Shown here piece after piece: positions 41,672 to 49,534 of a stretch of 64,000 nt of DNA; position 1 is the first letter of the stretch, and each line of letters begins with the position of its first letter. A program made the position numbers and the translations under genes. The stretch covers positions 62,001-126,000 of the forward strand of contig NZ_JNFD01000011.1 of the NCBI RefSeq assembly GCF_000756375.1, written 5' to 3'. Below the pieces are notes generated by a model. The model worked only from the letters and a program-made list of their open reading frames with translations. It ran no database searches and was not told the DNA's origin. Origin of the DNA: Sphingopyxis sp. LC81 (GTDB lineage: Bacteria > Pseudomonadota > Alphaproteobacteria > Sphingomonadales > Sphingomonadaceae).

Positions 41672-43071
41672 GGATGATCGAAGCGCAGCTTCATTCGCCG
41701 CGTCCGCGTTTTCGCACCGCGACGCGCGTCGCGATCGTCGGGGCGGGGTTTTCGGGGACCTTGCTCGCGATCAACCTGCTCGAACAGCCCGATGTCGAGG
41801 TGCTGCTGATCGAGCGCGACCGGCACCGGATGGGCGCCGGGGTCGCGTATAGCAGCACCGAAACCACGCACCTGCTCAACGTCCGCGCGGGCAATATGAG
41901 CGCCTTTGCCGACCGGCCCGATCATTTCTGCGAATGGCTGGCGGCGCGCGGGCTCGGCTGCGAGGCGGCGTTCGTCACGCGCGCGACCTATGGCCGCTAT
42001 TTACGCGAGACGCTGCGCGCGGCGATGGAGAAATATGGCCGGCGGCTGAAGCTCGTCGACGACGAGGTGCTCGATATCGAGGAGAAGCGCGGGCAGGTCA
42101 CGCTCGGGCTCGTCAACGGCGGACTGATCGAAGCCGACCGCGCGGTGCTCGCGATCGGCAACCTGCCGCCGCACGATCCGCCCGCGATCGAGGGCGCGCA
42201 CCTGCCGTCGCACCGCTATATCGGCGATCCGTGGGCGAGCGCGTTCGAGGAGGGTCTCGACAAACAGGCGCCGCTACTCGTCGTCGGCACCGGGCTGACA
42301 GCGGTCGACGTGATCCTGCGCCTCGTTTCGCACGGCCATGAAGGGCCGATCACCGCGCTCTCGCGCCGCGGACTGCGCCCGCATCGCCATATCGACGGCT
42401 TGCCGCGTCCGAAACCGGTGCTCGCGAAGCCCGCGCCCGACCTCTCCGAACTCGTACGCTGGGCCCGCGACGAGGCCAAGGACCGCGACTGGCGGCTCGT
42501 CGTCGATTCGATCCGCCCGATCACGCAGATGATGTGGTCGGCCGCCGACGCCGACAAACGCGCGCGCTTCCTGCGTCACTTGCGGCCCTTCTGGGACGTC
42601 CATCGCCACCGGCTCGCGCCCGAGGTTGCCGACCGGATCGACGCGCTGATCGCGTCGGGGCAGCTTCATTTTCGTGCGGGCAAGATCGCGCATGTCGCGG
42701 TCGAGCCCGACGCGCTTGCCGTTGCGTGGTTGCCGCGGGGCGAAACCGAACTGGTGATGACGCACGCGGCGCGGATGATCAACTGCACCGGGCCGCAGGG
42801 CGATCTGCTGCGCTCGTCGGACCCGCTGGTGAAACGCCTGCTCGGTGCGCGGCGGATCCGCCCCGATGCGCTCCGCCTCGGGCTCGATATCGACCGCGAC
42901 GGGCATATCGTCGATGCGTCGGGGCGCTCGTCCGAGCATATCCTCGCGATCGGTCCGATGACGCGCGGCGACTTGTGGGAAGTCGTCGCGGTCCCCGATA
43001 TCCGCAATCAGGTGAGCGCGCTCGCGCGCCGCCTCGTCAACGCGCACTGGACAGGCGGCGAGGGCCTTTAG
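41668..43071 (+). CDS. FAD/NAD(P)-binding protein (HI_0933/YdhS-like)
   Basis: A 467-residue flavoprotein. The N-terminal FAD fold TRVAIVGAGFSGTLLAINLL lies at about residues 20-39, followed by GAGVAYSSTETTHLLNVRAG (about 59), which is typical of the FAD-NAD(P)-binding YdhS-like group. A second dinucleotide fold is at PLLVVGTGLTAVDVILRLV (about 207). The C-terminal ILAIGPMTRGDLWEVVAVPD is also family-like. Substrate is unknown. The ATG overlaps the second dioxygenase stop (ATGA), so it belongs to the sulfur cluster operon. A plausible job is redox work on a sulfur compound (inference). A short hairpin follows the stop. Confidence 0.88.
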   Translation: MRMIEAQLHSPRPRFRTATRVAIVGAGFSGTLLAINLLEQPDVEVLLIERDRHRMGAGVAYSSTETTHLLNVRAGNMSAFADRPDHFCEWLAARGLGCEAAFVTRATYGRYLRETLRAAMEKYGRRLKLVDDEVLDIEEKRGQVTLGLVNGGLIEADRAVLAIGNLPPHDPPAIEGAHLPSHRYIGDPWASAFEEGLDKQAPLLVVGTGLTAVDVILRLVSHGHEGPITALSRRGLRPHRHIDGLPRPKPVLAKPAPDLSELVRWARDEAKDRDWRLVVDSIRPITQMMWSAADADKRARFLRHLRPFWDVHRHRLAPEVADRIDALIASGQLHFRAGKIAHVAVEPDALAVAWLPRGETELVMTHAARMINCTGPQGDLLRSSDPLVKRLLGARRIRPDALRLGLDIDRDGHIVDASGRSSEHILAIGPMTRGDLWEVVAVPDIRNQVSALARRLVNAHWTGGEGL

Positions 43072-43276
43072 GCCCCTCTCACCCCAAAAAATCTCCTCCC
43101 TTGCATCCACCGGCGCGCGTCGTGCCGTCCAGTCCATGATCGGCCGCTGCGCCGGTCCGGGCGGCGGCTTCGCGCGGCGGTTGATATGTGCTCCCCGGTG
43201 CAGATCATCTCGCCTTGCCGGAGGCCGCCGCCTGTGGTTTCACCATGCCGAAATGGCATGACGGGGAGATATGTTG

Positions 43277-43885
43277 ATGGATATTCTGATTGCCGCCGCG
43301 GCCGCTGCCGCCACTGCGTCCACTCCAGCGGCGGTGCCCCCGGCCGTTACGACGATCACCGTACCCGCCGGAGAGTCGATCAGCGCCGAACAGGTCGCCG
43401 CCTATATCAGCCCGCGCGAAGTCGCTTCTTATGTGCCCGCCCCCCCGCCGACCACCGAGCTGGTCGCGGTCAGCGACGGCTTTTTCGACTTGATGGAAAA
43501 TATCACAGTGGTCGCGCTGTTCATCGTCGGCTTTTTCCTGCTCGCGCGGCTGCTTCACGCCTGGATGCTGCATCGCTCGATCCGCCGCGCGCTCGAGGCC
43601 AAGTCGGATGCGGTGAGCCCGCTGATCGACAAGCTCAACAAGCCGTATGAACATCTCGGCGGGCAGAGCGACAAGGAAACGGCCAGTGGAGGCGACGACC
43701 GCAACGCGCTGGTGTTGCTCGCCATCGGTCTCGCGATGGCCGGTTTCGGGCTGATCCAGGGAAATGAGCAGCTGATCCGCACCTCGGCCGGTGCCGCGCT
43801 CTTCCCCATATTCGTCGGCATCGCGCTCCTTGTCCGCCGGCGCCTTGCGCGCGCCGCGGCTGCCGAGGAGCGCAACGCTGCGTGA
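43277..43885 (+). CDS. Membrane protein (DUF6249-like) ahead of ECF sigma factor
   Basis: A 202-residue protein. A hydrophobic N-terminus (1-16) is followed by a Pro-rich stretch with TITVPAGESISAEQVAAYI (about 27-45) and PAPPPTTELV. A membrane helix at about 75-98 (ITVVALFIVGFFLLARLLHA) leads to a charged linker and two more hydrophobic segments near the C-terminus (about 152-170, 175-193), ending in a basic tail. The pattern resembles DUF6249 proteins that sit beside ECF sigma factors. The start at ATG 43277 is favoured by GGGGAG eight bases upstream; ATG 43271 is too close. Its end overlaps the sigma-factor start. Confidence 0.72.
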   Translation: MDILIAAAAAAATASTPAAVPPAVTTITVPAGESISAEQVAAYISPREVASYVPAPPPTTELVAVSDGFFDLMENITVVALFIVGFFLLARLLHAWMLHRSIRRALEAKSDAVSPLIDKLNKPYEHLGGQSDKETASGGDDRNALVLLAIGLAMAGFGLIQGNEQLIRTSAGAALFPIFVGIALLVRRRLARAAAAEERNAA

Positions 43886-44417
43886 TAAGGGATGCGCCGA
43901 TGAAGATTGGGCCCTCAACCAGCGTGTCGCCGGGGGAGATCGTGCCGCTTTCCAGCTTCTCGTGCTGCGGCACGAGGGGCGGTTGCGCGCCTTCCTGTCC
44001 CGCGCCGCCGGATGCGACGCCGACGATCTGGCGCAGGAAGCCTTTGTTCGCGCGTGGCAGCGCGCGGGCGAATATCGGGGGCAGGGGAGTTATGCGGCGT
44101 GGGTCATGGGGATCGGCTGGCGGCTGTTCCTCGACCAGCGGCGCACCGCGCAGCGGCGCGAGGGACTCCTGGGAGGAGAGGATGTCGCAAGCTCGGCCGA
44201 TCCGCGCCCGGCAAGCGACGCCGCGATCGACGCCGACCGCTTGCTTGGCGCCTTGTCGCCGCAGGAGCGCGCTGCGCTCACCTTATGCTTCGGCCATGGC
44301 TGGTCGCATGGCGAGGCGGCCGCGATCATGGGATTGCCACTCGGCACGCTCAAATCGCTCGTCTTGCGCGGCCGGGCAAAGGCGCAGAAGATGATCGGCG
44401 AAGGAGCGGACGCATGA
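43878..44417 (+). CDS. RNA polymerase ECF-type sigma factor
   Basis: A sigma-70 family factor of about 179 residues. Region 2 runs from DRAAFQLLVLRHEGRLRAF through CDADDLAQEAFVRAWQRAGE (about residues 22-68). Region 4 contains LSPQERAALTLCFGHGWSHG, then AAIMGLPLGTLKSLVLRGRAK (about 125-170), the DNA-binding helix-turn-helix. There is no in-frame ATG near the start. CTG 43878 is preceded at good spacing by GAGGAG (43866-43871) and overlaps the end of the upstream membrane gene. TTG 43845 and GTG 43791 are alternatives. The stop overlaps the next ATG (ATGA). It is probably controlled by one of the neighbouring membrane proteins. Confidence 0.88.
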   Translation: MRDKGCADEDWALNQRVAGGDRAAFQLLVLRHEGRLRAFLSRAAGCDADDLAQEAFVRAWQRAGEYRGQGSYAAWVMGIGWRLFLDQRRTAQRREGLLGGEDVASSADPRPASDAAIDADRLLGALSPQERAALTLCFGHGWSHGEAAAIMGLPLGTLKSLVLRGRAKAQKMIGEGADA

Positions 44418-44737
44418 CGGCGCCGGACGATCAGAACATCGACGCGATGCTGGCCGCGATGCTGGCGCCGCCCGCGCGGCCGGGAGACCGCGGCTTTGCG
44501 GTCGGGGTCGCGCGCGCGATCGATGCGCAGGCGGCCTATGCGCGCGCGCGTAGGCGCTTCTGGCGCAGCTTCGCGTTCGAGGCGCTGGCGATCGGCGCGT
44601 TGCTCGCGGCGCTGTGGCTCTTGTCGTCGGCGCCCTTGCTCGCGCCGCTTGCCGGAGCGACGCATTGGGGGCTTGCGCCGCCGCTGCTGCTTATCCTGCT
44701 GCTCTGGTTCGGGACGCAGCGCTGGCGGCAAGCCTAG
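44414..44737 (+). CDS. Small membrane protein, candidate anti-sigma partner
   Basis: A 107-residue protein. The N-terminal 45 residues are soluble, with a short motif DDQNIDAMLAAMLAPPARPG and an Ala/Arg-rich helix. Two hydrophobic segments follow (about 52-72 FALEALAIGALLAALWLL-like, and 84-100). It is translationally coupled to the ECF sigma factor (ATGA), the position where an anti-sigma factor is normally found. The His-x3-Cys-x2-Cys zinc motif of ZAS-type anti-sigma factors is absent, so if it is one, it belongs to another class. Function is inferred from position only. Confidence 0.7.
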   Translation: MTAPDDQNIDAMLAAMLAPPARPGDRGFAVGVARAIDAQAAYARARRRFWRSFAFEALAIGALLAALWLLSSAPLLAPLAGATHWGLAPPLLLILLLWFGTQRWRQA

Positions 44738-44748
44738 CGCGTCCGGCT

Positions 44749-45474
44749 TTAGCTGGCGGGCACATCCTCGCCGTCGATGCCCTGATATTTGAGCTGGAGA
44801 TAGCGTTCGCGCGTCGCGAGCTTGTCGAGTTCGCCCGCGGCGAGGCTGCGCGCGGCGCTGCCGATCTCGCTTTCGAGCATCTTCAGCCCGCCGACGAGCG
44901 TTTCGTCGGGGGTTCGCCCGGCGTGGGCTTCGGTGCGCAGCCCCGCGGGAATGCGCTGATAGCCGGCGACGAGCTCGGGCAAATCCTCGCCGACGAGCTT
45001 GCGGATATTCGCGGCGGCGGGGCTCGCCGCGTCGAGCGTCTGGAGCTGCGGCGCGAGCAGGTCGAGCTGGACGCCGATGCCGTCGACGAGTTGGCGTGCG
45101 GGCGCGGGGAGCGCGGGGCGCTGCGCCTCGAGCCAGATTTCGGTGCGGCCGGCGAGCTGCTTGAGGTCGGTCTTGGGCAGATCGGCCTGGCGCGGTTCGG
45201 GGAAGGGCGAACGGCCGAACAGCACCGCGACGCCGATGAGGAGGATGAACAGCGCGAGCAGCCCGGTGAAACCGAGCGGCTGGATCAGCGCGCCGAACAC
45301 CGCGGCGCCGATCAGCACGATGCCGCCCGCGATGAGCACGCGGCCGAGCTTTTTGTAAAGATGCTGGCGGCGCAGCGCGACGCTCTTGGTCCCGATCGGA
45401 CGGCGGCGCTCGCGCGACCGTTCGATCGCCGAGGCGGCCGTAATCCGGATCTTGTCGACTTCGCTCATGCTCAT
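44749..45474 (-). CDS. Two-span membrane protein paired with TelA (XpaC-like position)
   Basis: A 241-residue protein. A basic N-terminus (SAIERSRERRRPIGTKS) is followed by a pair of membrane helices (about 46-65 and 68-88, VLIAGGIVLIGAAVFGALI and FTGLLALFILLIGVAVLFG), then a soluble helical domain (about 100-235) ending ERYLQLKYQGIDGED. It lies 8 bp after the TelA gene with CTAAGG as ribosome-binding site within the TelA stop region. In Firmicutes TelA is often paired with XpaC-type membrane proteins; this is the matching position, though sequence similarity is not obvious by eye. It is probably TelA's membrane partner. Confidence 0.75.
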   Translation of the reverse strand: MSMSEVDKIRITAASAIERSRERRRPIGTKSVALRRQHLYKKLGRVLIAGGIVLIGAAVFGALIQPLGFTGLLALFILLIGVAVLFGRSPFPEPRQADLPKTDLKQLAGRTEIWLEAQRPALPAPARQLVDGIGVQLDLLAPQLQTLDAASPAAANIRKLVGEDLPELVAGYQRIPAGLRTEAHAGRTPDETLVGGLKMLESEIGSAARSLAAGELDKLATRERYLQLKYQGIDGEDVPAS

Positions 45475-45482
45475 GATGTGCC

Positions 45483-46694
45483 TTAGCCTTCGAGCGACGC
45501 GAGCGGGCTGTCGGCGCCGCCGACGCTGGCCTGCGCCTGGCTCGCGCCCTCGGCGCGCGCGATATAGCCCTTCGACTTGGCGACCTCGCCCTCGAGCGTC
45601 GTCACCGTCGTCTTCATGCTGTCGAGCGCCTTCAGCTTGAAGGTGTCGATCGCGTCCATCGTGTCATAGATATTCTGGAAGGCGCGCTGCAGCGTTTCCA
45701 TCGGGATCGTGCTCGATGCCGCTTGCTCGTGGATGCGCGCGGTATTGTCCTTAAGCATCTTCGAGGTGCCGTCGATGATGTTCGCGGTCGTCGTGTTGAG
45801 CGCGGTGATCTGTTCGAGCACGAGCTTCTGGTTCGTCATCGCCTGCGCGACGGTGATCGCGGTCTTGAGCGCACCGACGGTCGTCGTCGAGGCGCGGTCG
45901 ACGCCCTTCACCAGCTCGACATTATTCTTTTTGACGAGGTCGAGCGCGAGATAACCCTGCACCGTCACTGCCATCTGCGTGAGCAGATCCTGCGTCCGCT
46001 GGCGCGCATAGAAGAGCGCATTTTCGCGGATCACCTTGGCTTTCGCGGGGTCGATGCCGTCGAGTTCGGTCGCTTTGGCTTCAAGCTTGGCGTCGAGCGT
46101 GCCCGCAATGTGGACCATCTGTTCCAGCTTGCCCATCGCTTCCCACAGTTTGCGGCGTTCGACGTCGATGGCGGCATTGTCCATCAACAGCTCGTCCTTG
46201 CCGTTCGACAAGGCGGTCAGGATGCCGCCGATATGCGTCTGGGCGCTGCGATATTGCGCGAAATAATTGCCCACCTTGTTGCCGAGAATCTTGTCGAAAA
46301 AGCCGCGCTTGCTCAGCAGCTTGCCGTTCGCCGACGGGTCGAGCCGCTCGACGGTGTTGCGCAGCTCGATCAGGTTCATTCCGATATCGGTGTCGCGGTC
46401 CATCGCCTTGATCGGGCGGTCGAGGAAGCGGTTCGACTGGTTCGCCGCCTCCAGCATTTCCTTGCGGCCCATGTTGGTGATCTGGTCGACCTTTTGGCCG
46501 AAGGCGGGCGAATTGACGTCCTGTGCGACGAGGTCGTCGATAAAGCCGTCGACGCGTTCCTCGAGCTTCGATTTCTGTTCGGTCGACAGCGGCACCAGGC
46601 CGGCCGCCTTTTCGGGGGAAACCGCGGGCACGGGATCGGGCGGGGTCAGCTTCAGCTCGTCGGTCGCGGTTGCCGTCGCGGTCAGTTCGCTCAT
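45483..46694 (-). CDS. telA: Toxic anion resistance protein TelA
   Basis: A 403-residue, mostly helical cytosolic protein of the TelA family (tellurite and toxic anion resistance; also linked to cell-envelope stress and antibiotic tolerance). Diagnostic stretches are LSTEQKSKLEERVDGFIDDL (about 47), NRFLDRPIKAMD (about 100), LLSKRGFFDKILGNKVGNYF (about 135), then long helices to DTFKLKALDSMKTTV. ATG 46694 gives MSELTATATATDELKL; upstream in-frame residues are not family-like. It forms a two-gene unit with the membrane protein at 44749. The exact role of TelA is not settled in any organism. Confidence 0.92.
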   Translation of the reverse strand: MSELTATATATDELKLTPPDPVPAVSPEKAAGLVPLSTEQKSKLEERVDGFIDDLVAQDVNSPAFGQKVDQITNMGRKEMLEAANQSNRFLDRPIKAMDRDTDIGMNLIELRNTVERLDPSANGKLLSKRGFFDKILGNKVGNYFAQYRSAQTHIGGILTALSNGKDELLMDNAAIDVERRKLWEAMGKLEQMVHIAGTLDAKLEAKATELDGIDPAKAKVIRENALFYARQRTQDLLTQMAVTVQGYLALDLVKKNNVELVKGVDRASTTTVGALKTAITVAQAMTNQKLVLEQITALNTTTANIIDGTSKMLKDNTARIHEQAASSTIPMETLQRAFQNIYDTMDAIDTFKLKALDSMKTTVTTLEGEVAKSKGYIARAEGASQAQASVGGADSPLASLEG

Positions 46695-46758
46695 TCGTCT
46701 TCCTTCCAGCCACCCAATAGAAAATCTGGCCAATGCCTATATGGCATGCGCATCTGTG

Positions 46759-47727
46759 TTATTCAAGCACCACACCCTGTCCCGATCGCAGCATCGGTGC
46801 GATCCACGCGGACAGGATCAGTTGCGCCATATGATAGACGAGGATCGGAACGAGCACCATGCCGGCGATGGCGGGCGGGAAAAGCGTCGCGGCGAGCGGC
46901 GCGCCGACCGCGATGCTCTTTTGCGCCGCCGAAAAGAGCAGGGTGATGCGGTCGGGCCGCGCGAGCTTCAGCAGCCCGCCGAGCGCCCACGCGCCGCCGA
47001 ACGAGAGCGCGAGCAGCACCGCGACCGCTGCGAACACGATGGCGATCTCGCGCCCGTCGAGCAGGCTCCAGATCCCCGCGACGACGGCGGCCGAGAAGGC
47101 GACATAGACCGCGATCGCGATCGCGGTGCGGTCCATGAAGGTTGCAAGCCCGCGGTGCGCGAGCACCCACGGCCGCAGCCAGCGCTGCACGAGTTGGCCG
47201 GCGATGAAGGGTATGAGCAGGATCGAGACGATGCGCAGCACCGCCTCGCCATGGATCTCGCCGTCGGCGCCGGCAAGCAGCGCAAAGAGCAGGGGTGAGA
47301 GCGCCACCCCGCTGAGGTTGAGTAGCGCCGCCGCGACGACGCTCGCCGCGACATTGCCGCCGGCGAGGCTGCTCGCCGCGGTCGCCGACTGGACGGTCGA
47401 GGGCAGGACGCCGAGGAAGAGGAAGCCAAGCGCGAGCGTCGCGGGGAGCAGCGGCGCGGTCGCCGCCTGCGCCGCGAGGCCGAGCAGCGCCATAAAGCCG
47501 AAACAGAAAGCGAGCGCACTTCCTTGTAGCTTCCAGTTGCGGATGCCGTGCAAAACCTCATCGCGCGGCAGGCGCACACCGTTGAGGAAGAAGAGGAAGA
47601 TGATCGCCGCGGTCGACACGCCTCCCGCGATTGGCACCGCGGCGCCGCGCACCGGGAGCAGGCTCGCGAGCAGGATCGTCACGAACAATATGAGGACGAA
47701 GCGGTCGGGAAAGATGCGGGTGAGCAT
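46759..47727 (-). CDS. SBF-like bile acid:sodium symporter family protein
   Basis: A 322-residue inner-membrane protein with about nine to ten hydrophobic helices. It belongs to the SBF_like (YfeH/RCH1) branch of the bile acid:sodium symporter superfamily. Characteristic segments: FLFFLNGVRLPRDEVLHGI (about 45), FLFLGVLPSTVQSATAASS (about 100), GNVAASVVAAALLNLSGVAL, and FSAAQKSIAVGAPLAATLF (about 265). Members transport organic anions or influence calcium and sodium; substrate is unknown here. ATG 47727 starts just before the first helix. A palindromic repeat lies upstream. Confidence 0.88.
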   Translation of the reverse strand: MLTRIFPDRFVLILFVTILLASLLPVRGAAVPIAGGVSTAAIIFLFFLNGVRLPRDEVLHGIRNWKLQGSALAFCFGFMALLGLAAQAATAPLLPATLALGFLFLGVLPSTVQSATAASSLAGGNVAASVVAAALLNLSGVALSPLLFALLAGADGEIHGEAVLRIVSILLIPFIAGQLVQRWLRPWVLAHRGLATFMDRTAIAIAVYVAFSAAVVAGIWSLLDGREIAIVFAAVAVLLALSFGGAWALGGLLKLARPDRITLLFSAAQKSIAVGAPLAATLFPPAIAGMVLVPILVYHMAQLILSAWIAPMLRSGQGVVLE

Positions 47728-47768
47728 TGAGTTGAGCGATGGCGGGGAGACGCGCGCTTGGCAAGACC

Positions 47769-47853
47769 CCGTGCCCCTGCGAAGGCAGGGGCCCATCTCC
47801 TGGCTGTTCCATGTTGAACCGGTCGGCGATGGGTCCCCGCCTTCGCGGGGACA
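47769..47853. repeat. Intergenic palindromic repeat, GCCCCTGCGAAGGCAGGGGC type
   Basis: The left arm 47771-47795 and right arm 47830-47853 are near-reverse-complements with the GCGAAGGC core. It lies between the divergent SBF-like and nucleosidase genes, so here it is in a promoter region, not at a gene end. Same family as 9088-9162 and 17258-17347. Confidence 0.78.
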
Positions 47854-47887
47854 CTGGCGTTTGTGATCTGCGGGGTTAGAAGCAGCC

Positions 47888-48538
47888 ATGGCCCATATCC
47901 TGATCCTCGCCGCGCTGCCCGAAGAGGCCGATGCGCTGTTTCCCGGCACCGGCGAGCGCGTCGACGGATTGTTTGCCGAACGGCGGCTGCCGGTCGCGGG
48001 CCACAGACTCACCATCGCAACGTGCGGACTCGGCAAGGTGAACGCGGCGCTTTGCGCAGGCGCGTTGGCGCGCGATGCCGACCTGCTGCTGATGACCGGC
48101 ACGTGCGGCTCGCTCGGGGCGGCGCCCGGCGCCTATTGGCTCGCCGAGGCGTTGCAGCATGATTATGGCGCCAGCCAGCCCGGCCTTTTTCGCCGCTACC
48201 GCGCGGGCGAATGGCCGATCGGCGAAGCCGGGGAGGCGCATTTTTCGGCGGTGGCCGACCCCGGCCTCGGCTTGCCGCACGCGCGCATCGCGAGCGGCGA
48301 CAGCTTTGTCGCGTGCCCCGATGCCGCCGCCGACCTAGCGGCGCTCGGCGCGACACTCGTCGATATGGAGGTCGGAGCGGTGGCGCAGGTCGCGGCGCGG
48401 CTGGGCAAGCCCTGGGCGGCGATCAAGGCGGTCACCGACGAAGCGAACGGCGACAGCGCGGGCGATTTTCACGCCAATCTCGTTCGCGCCGCGCGCGTCG
48501 CCGGGCAGGCGGTCGAGCGGCTGATCGCGATGGTCTGA
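47888..48538 (+). CDS. MTA/SAH nucleosidase-family phosphorylase-like protein
   Basis: A 216-residue protein of the purine-nucleoside-phosphorylase superfamily. MAHILILAALPEEADALF (1-18) is the usual opening. IATCGLGKVNAALCAGAL (about 43), LMTGTCGSLGAAPGAYW, VDMEVGAVAQVAARLGKPW (about 158, with the substrate Glu) and AVTDEANGDSAGDF (about 182, with the catalytic Asp) match MTA/SAH nucleosidases and futalosine hydrolases. It would split methylthioadenosine or S-adenosylhomocysteine, releasing adenine. It is somewhat short and the precise substrate is not certain. It is monocistronic, with the palindromic repeat upstream. Confidence 0.85.
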   Translation: MAHILILAALPEEADALFPGTGERVDGLFAERRLPVAGHRLTIATCGLGKVNAALCAGALARDADLLLMTGTCGSLGAAPGAYWLAEALQHDYGASQPGLFRRYRAGEWPIGEAGEAHFSAVADPGLGLPHARIASGDSFVACPDAAADLAALGATLVDMEVGAVAQVAARLGKPWAAIKAVTDEANGDSAGDFHANLVRAARVAGQAVERLIAMV

Positions 48539-48613
48539 CTGTCGCTTCATCGTTCCGCGGGGACCGCCTTTGTGATAGGCTGGCGCCCGTATCGACCGCG
48601 GGAGAGACTCGTC

Positions 48614-49534
48614 ATGCGCTATCGATCTTCACTATCCATCGCCGCTGCTTGCGCGCTCTTCGTCGCGCCGATCGCCTTTGCTGCGGGCGGCGGCGGAGGG
48701 GGCGGCAGCGCGCCGCCGAGCCAGAGCAGCTACGACCCGACGGTCGATTACAAGAAAGGCGCCGACGCCTTCGCCTCGGGTAAATATGACGAGGCGACGA
48801 AAGCGTTCAAAAAGGTCGTGTCGGCGGTGCCGAAGAACCCGCAGGCCAATTATCTGCTCGGTGCGAGCTATATGGCGCAGGGCGATTTCTCGCGCGCGGT
48901 GAAGCCGCTCGAAGCCGCGGTGCGCTATGACGAGAAGATGGTCGTCGCGCGCCGCGACCTCGGCATCGCGCAAGCCAAGCTCGGTAAGGCCGAAAAGGCC
49001 GGCGAGCAGCTCGCCGCGCTGAAAGCGATGCAGGAAGGGTGTGCGGGAACCTGCGCCGATTCGGCGAAGCTCACCGACGCGATCGCCAAGCTGGAGGCGG
49101 CGGTGGCCGCGGGCCCGCAGGCGCAAAGCGCGGTCGAGCCCGAGGTGCGGCTCGCCGCGGCCGAGACGCTCGACGCGACTTATGTTGCCGCCGTCGGGCT
49201 GATCAACGAGCATCGTTACGAAGCGGCGATCGCCAAGCTCGACGCGGCGCTGTGGGCGGCGGGGCCGCATCCCGATGTGCTCACCTATCTCGGTTTCGCG
49301 AACCGCAAGCTGAAACGCTATGACGCGGCCGAAGCCTATTATCGCGAGGCGCTCGCCATCGCGCCGTCGCATCGCGGCGCGCTGGAATATTATGGCGAAC
49401 TGAAGCTCGAACGCGGTGACGTCGCGGGCGCCAGGGCGCATCTCGCGAAGCTGGAGGCGATCTGCGGGTTCGGCTGTCACGAGGTCGACGAACTCAAGCG
49501 CTGGATCGCGGCGGGGCGTTCATCCGCAAGCTGA
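48614..49534 (+). CDS. Exported TPR-repeat protein
   Basis: A 306-residue periplasmic protein. A signal peptide spans 1-24 (LSIAAACALFVAPIAFAAG), then a Gly/Ser spacer. TPR units follow: DYKKGADAFASGKYDEATKAF (about 45), PQANYLLGASYMAQGDFSRA, VVARRDLGIAQAKLGKAEKAG, and a second set VGLINEHRYEAAIAKLDAAL (about 195), VLTYLGFANRKLKRYDAAEA and GALEYYGELKLERGDVAGAR. Two Cys pairs (GCAGTC near 142, ICGFGC near 288) could form disulfides. ATG 48614 is fixed by the signal peptide and GGGAGAGACTCGTC. Its TGA overlaps the start of the cytochrome gene, so the two are probably partners. Confidence 0.85.
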   Translation: MRYRSSLSIAAACALFVAPIAFAAGGGGGGGSAPPSQSSYDPTVDYKKGADAFASGKYDEATKAFKKVVSAVPKNPQANYLLGASYMAQGDFSRAVKPLEAAVRYDEKMVVARRDLGIAQAKLGKAEKAGEQLAALKAMQEGCAGTCADSAKLTDAIAKLEAAVAAGPQAQSAVEPEVRLAAAETLDATYVAAVGLINEHRYEAAIAKLDAALWAAGPHPDVLTYLGFANRKLKRYDAAEAYYREALAIAPSHRGALEYYGELKLERGDVAGARAHLAKLEAICGFGCHEVDELKRWIAAGRSSAS

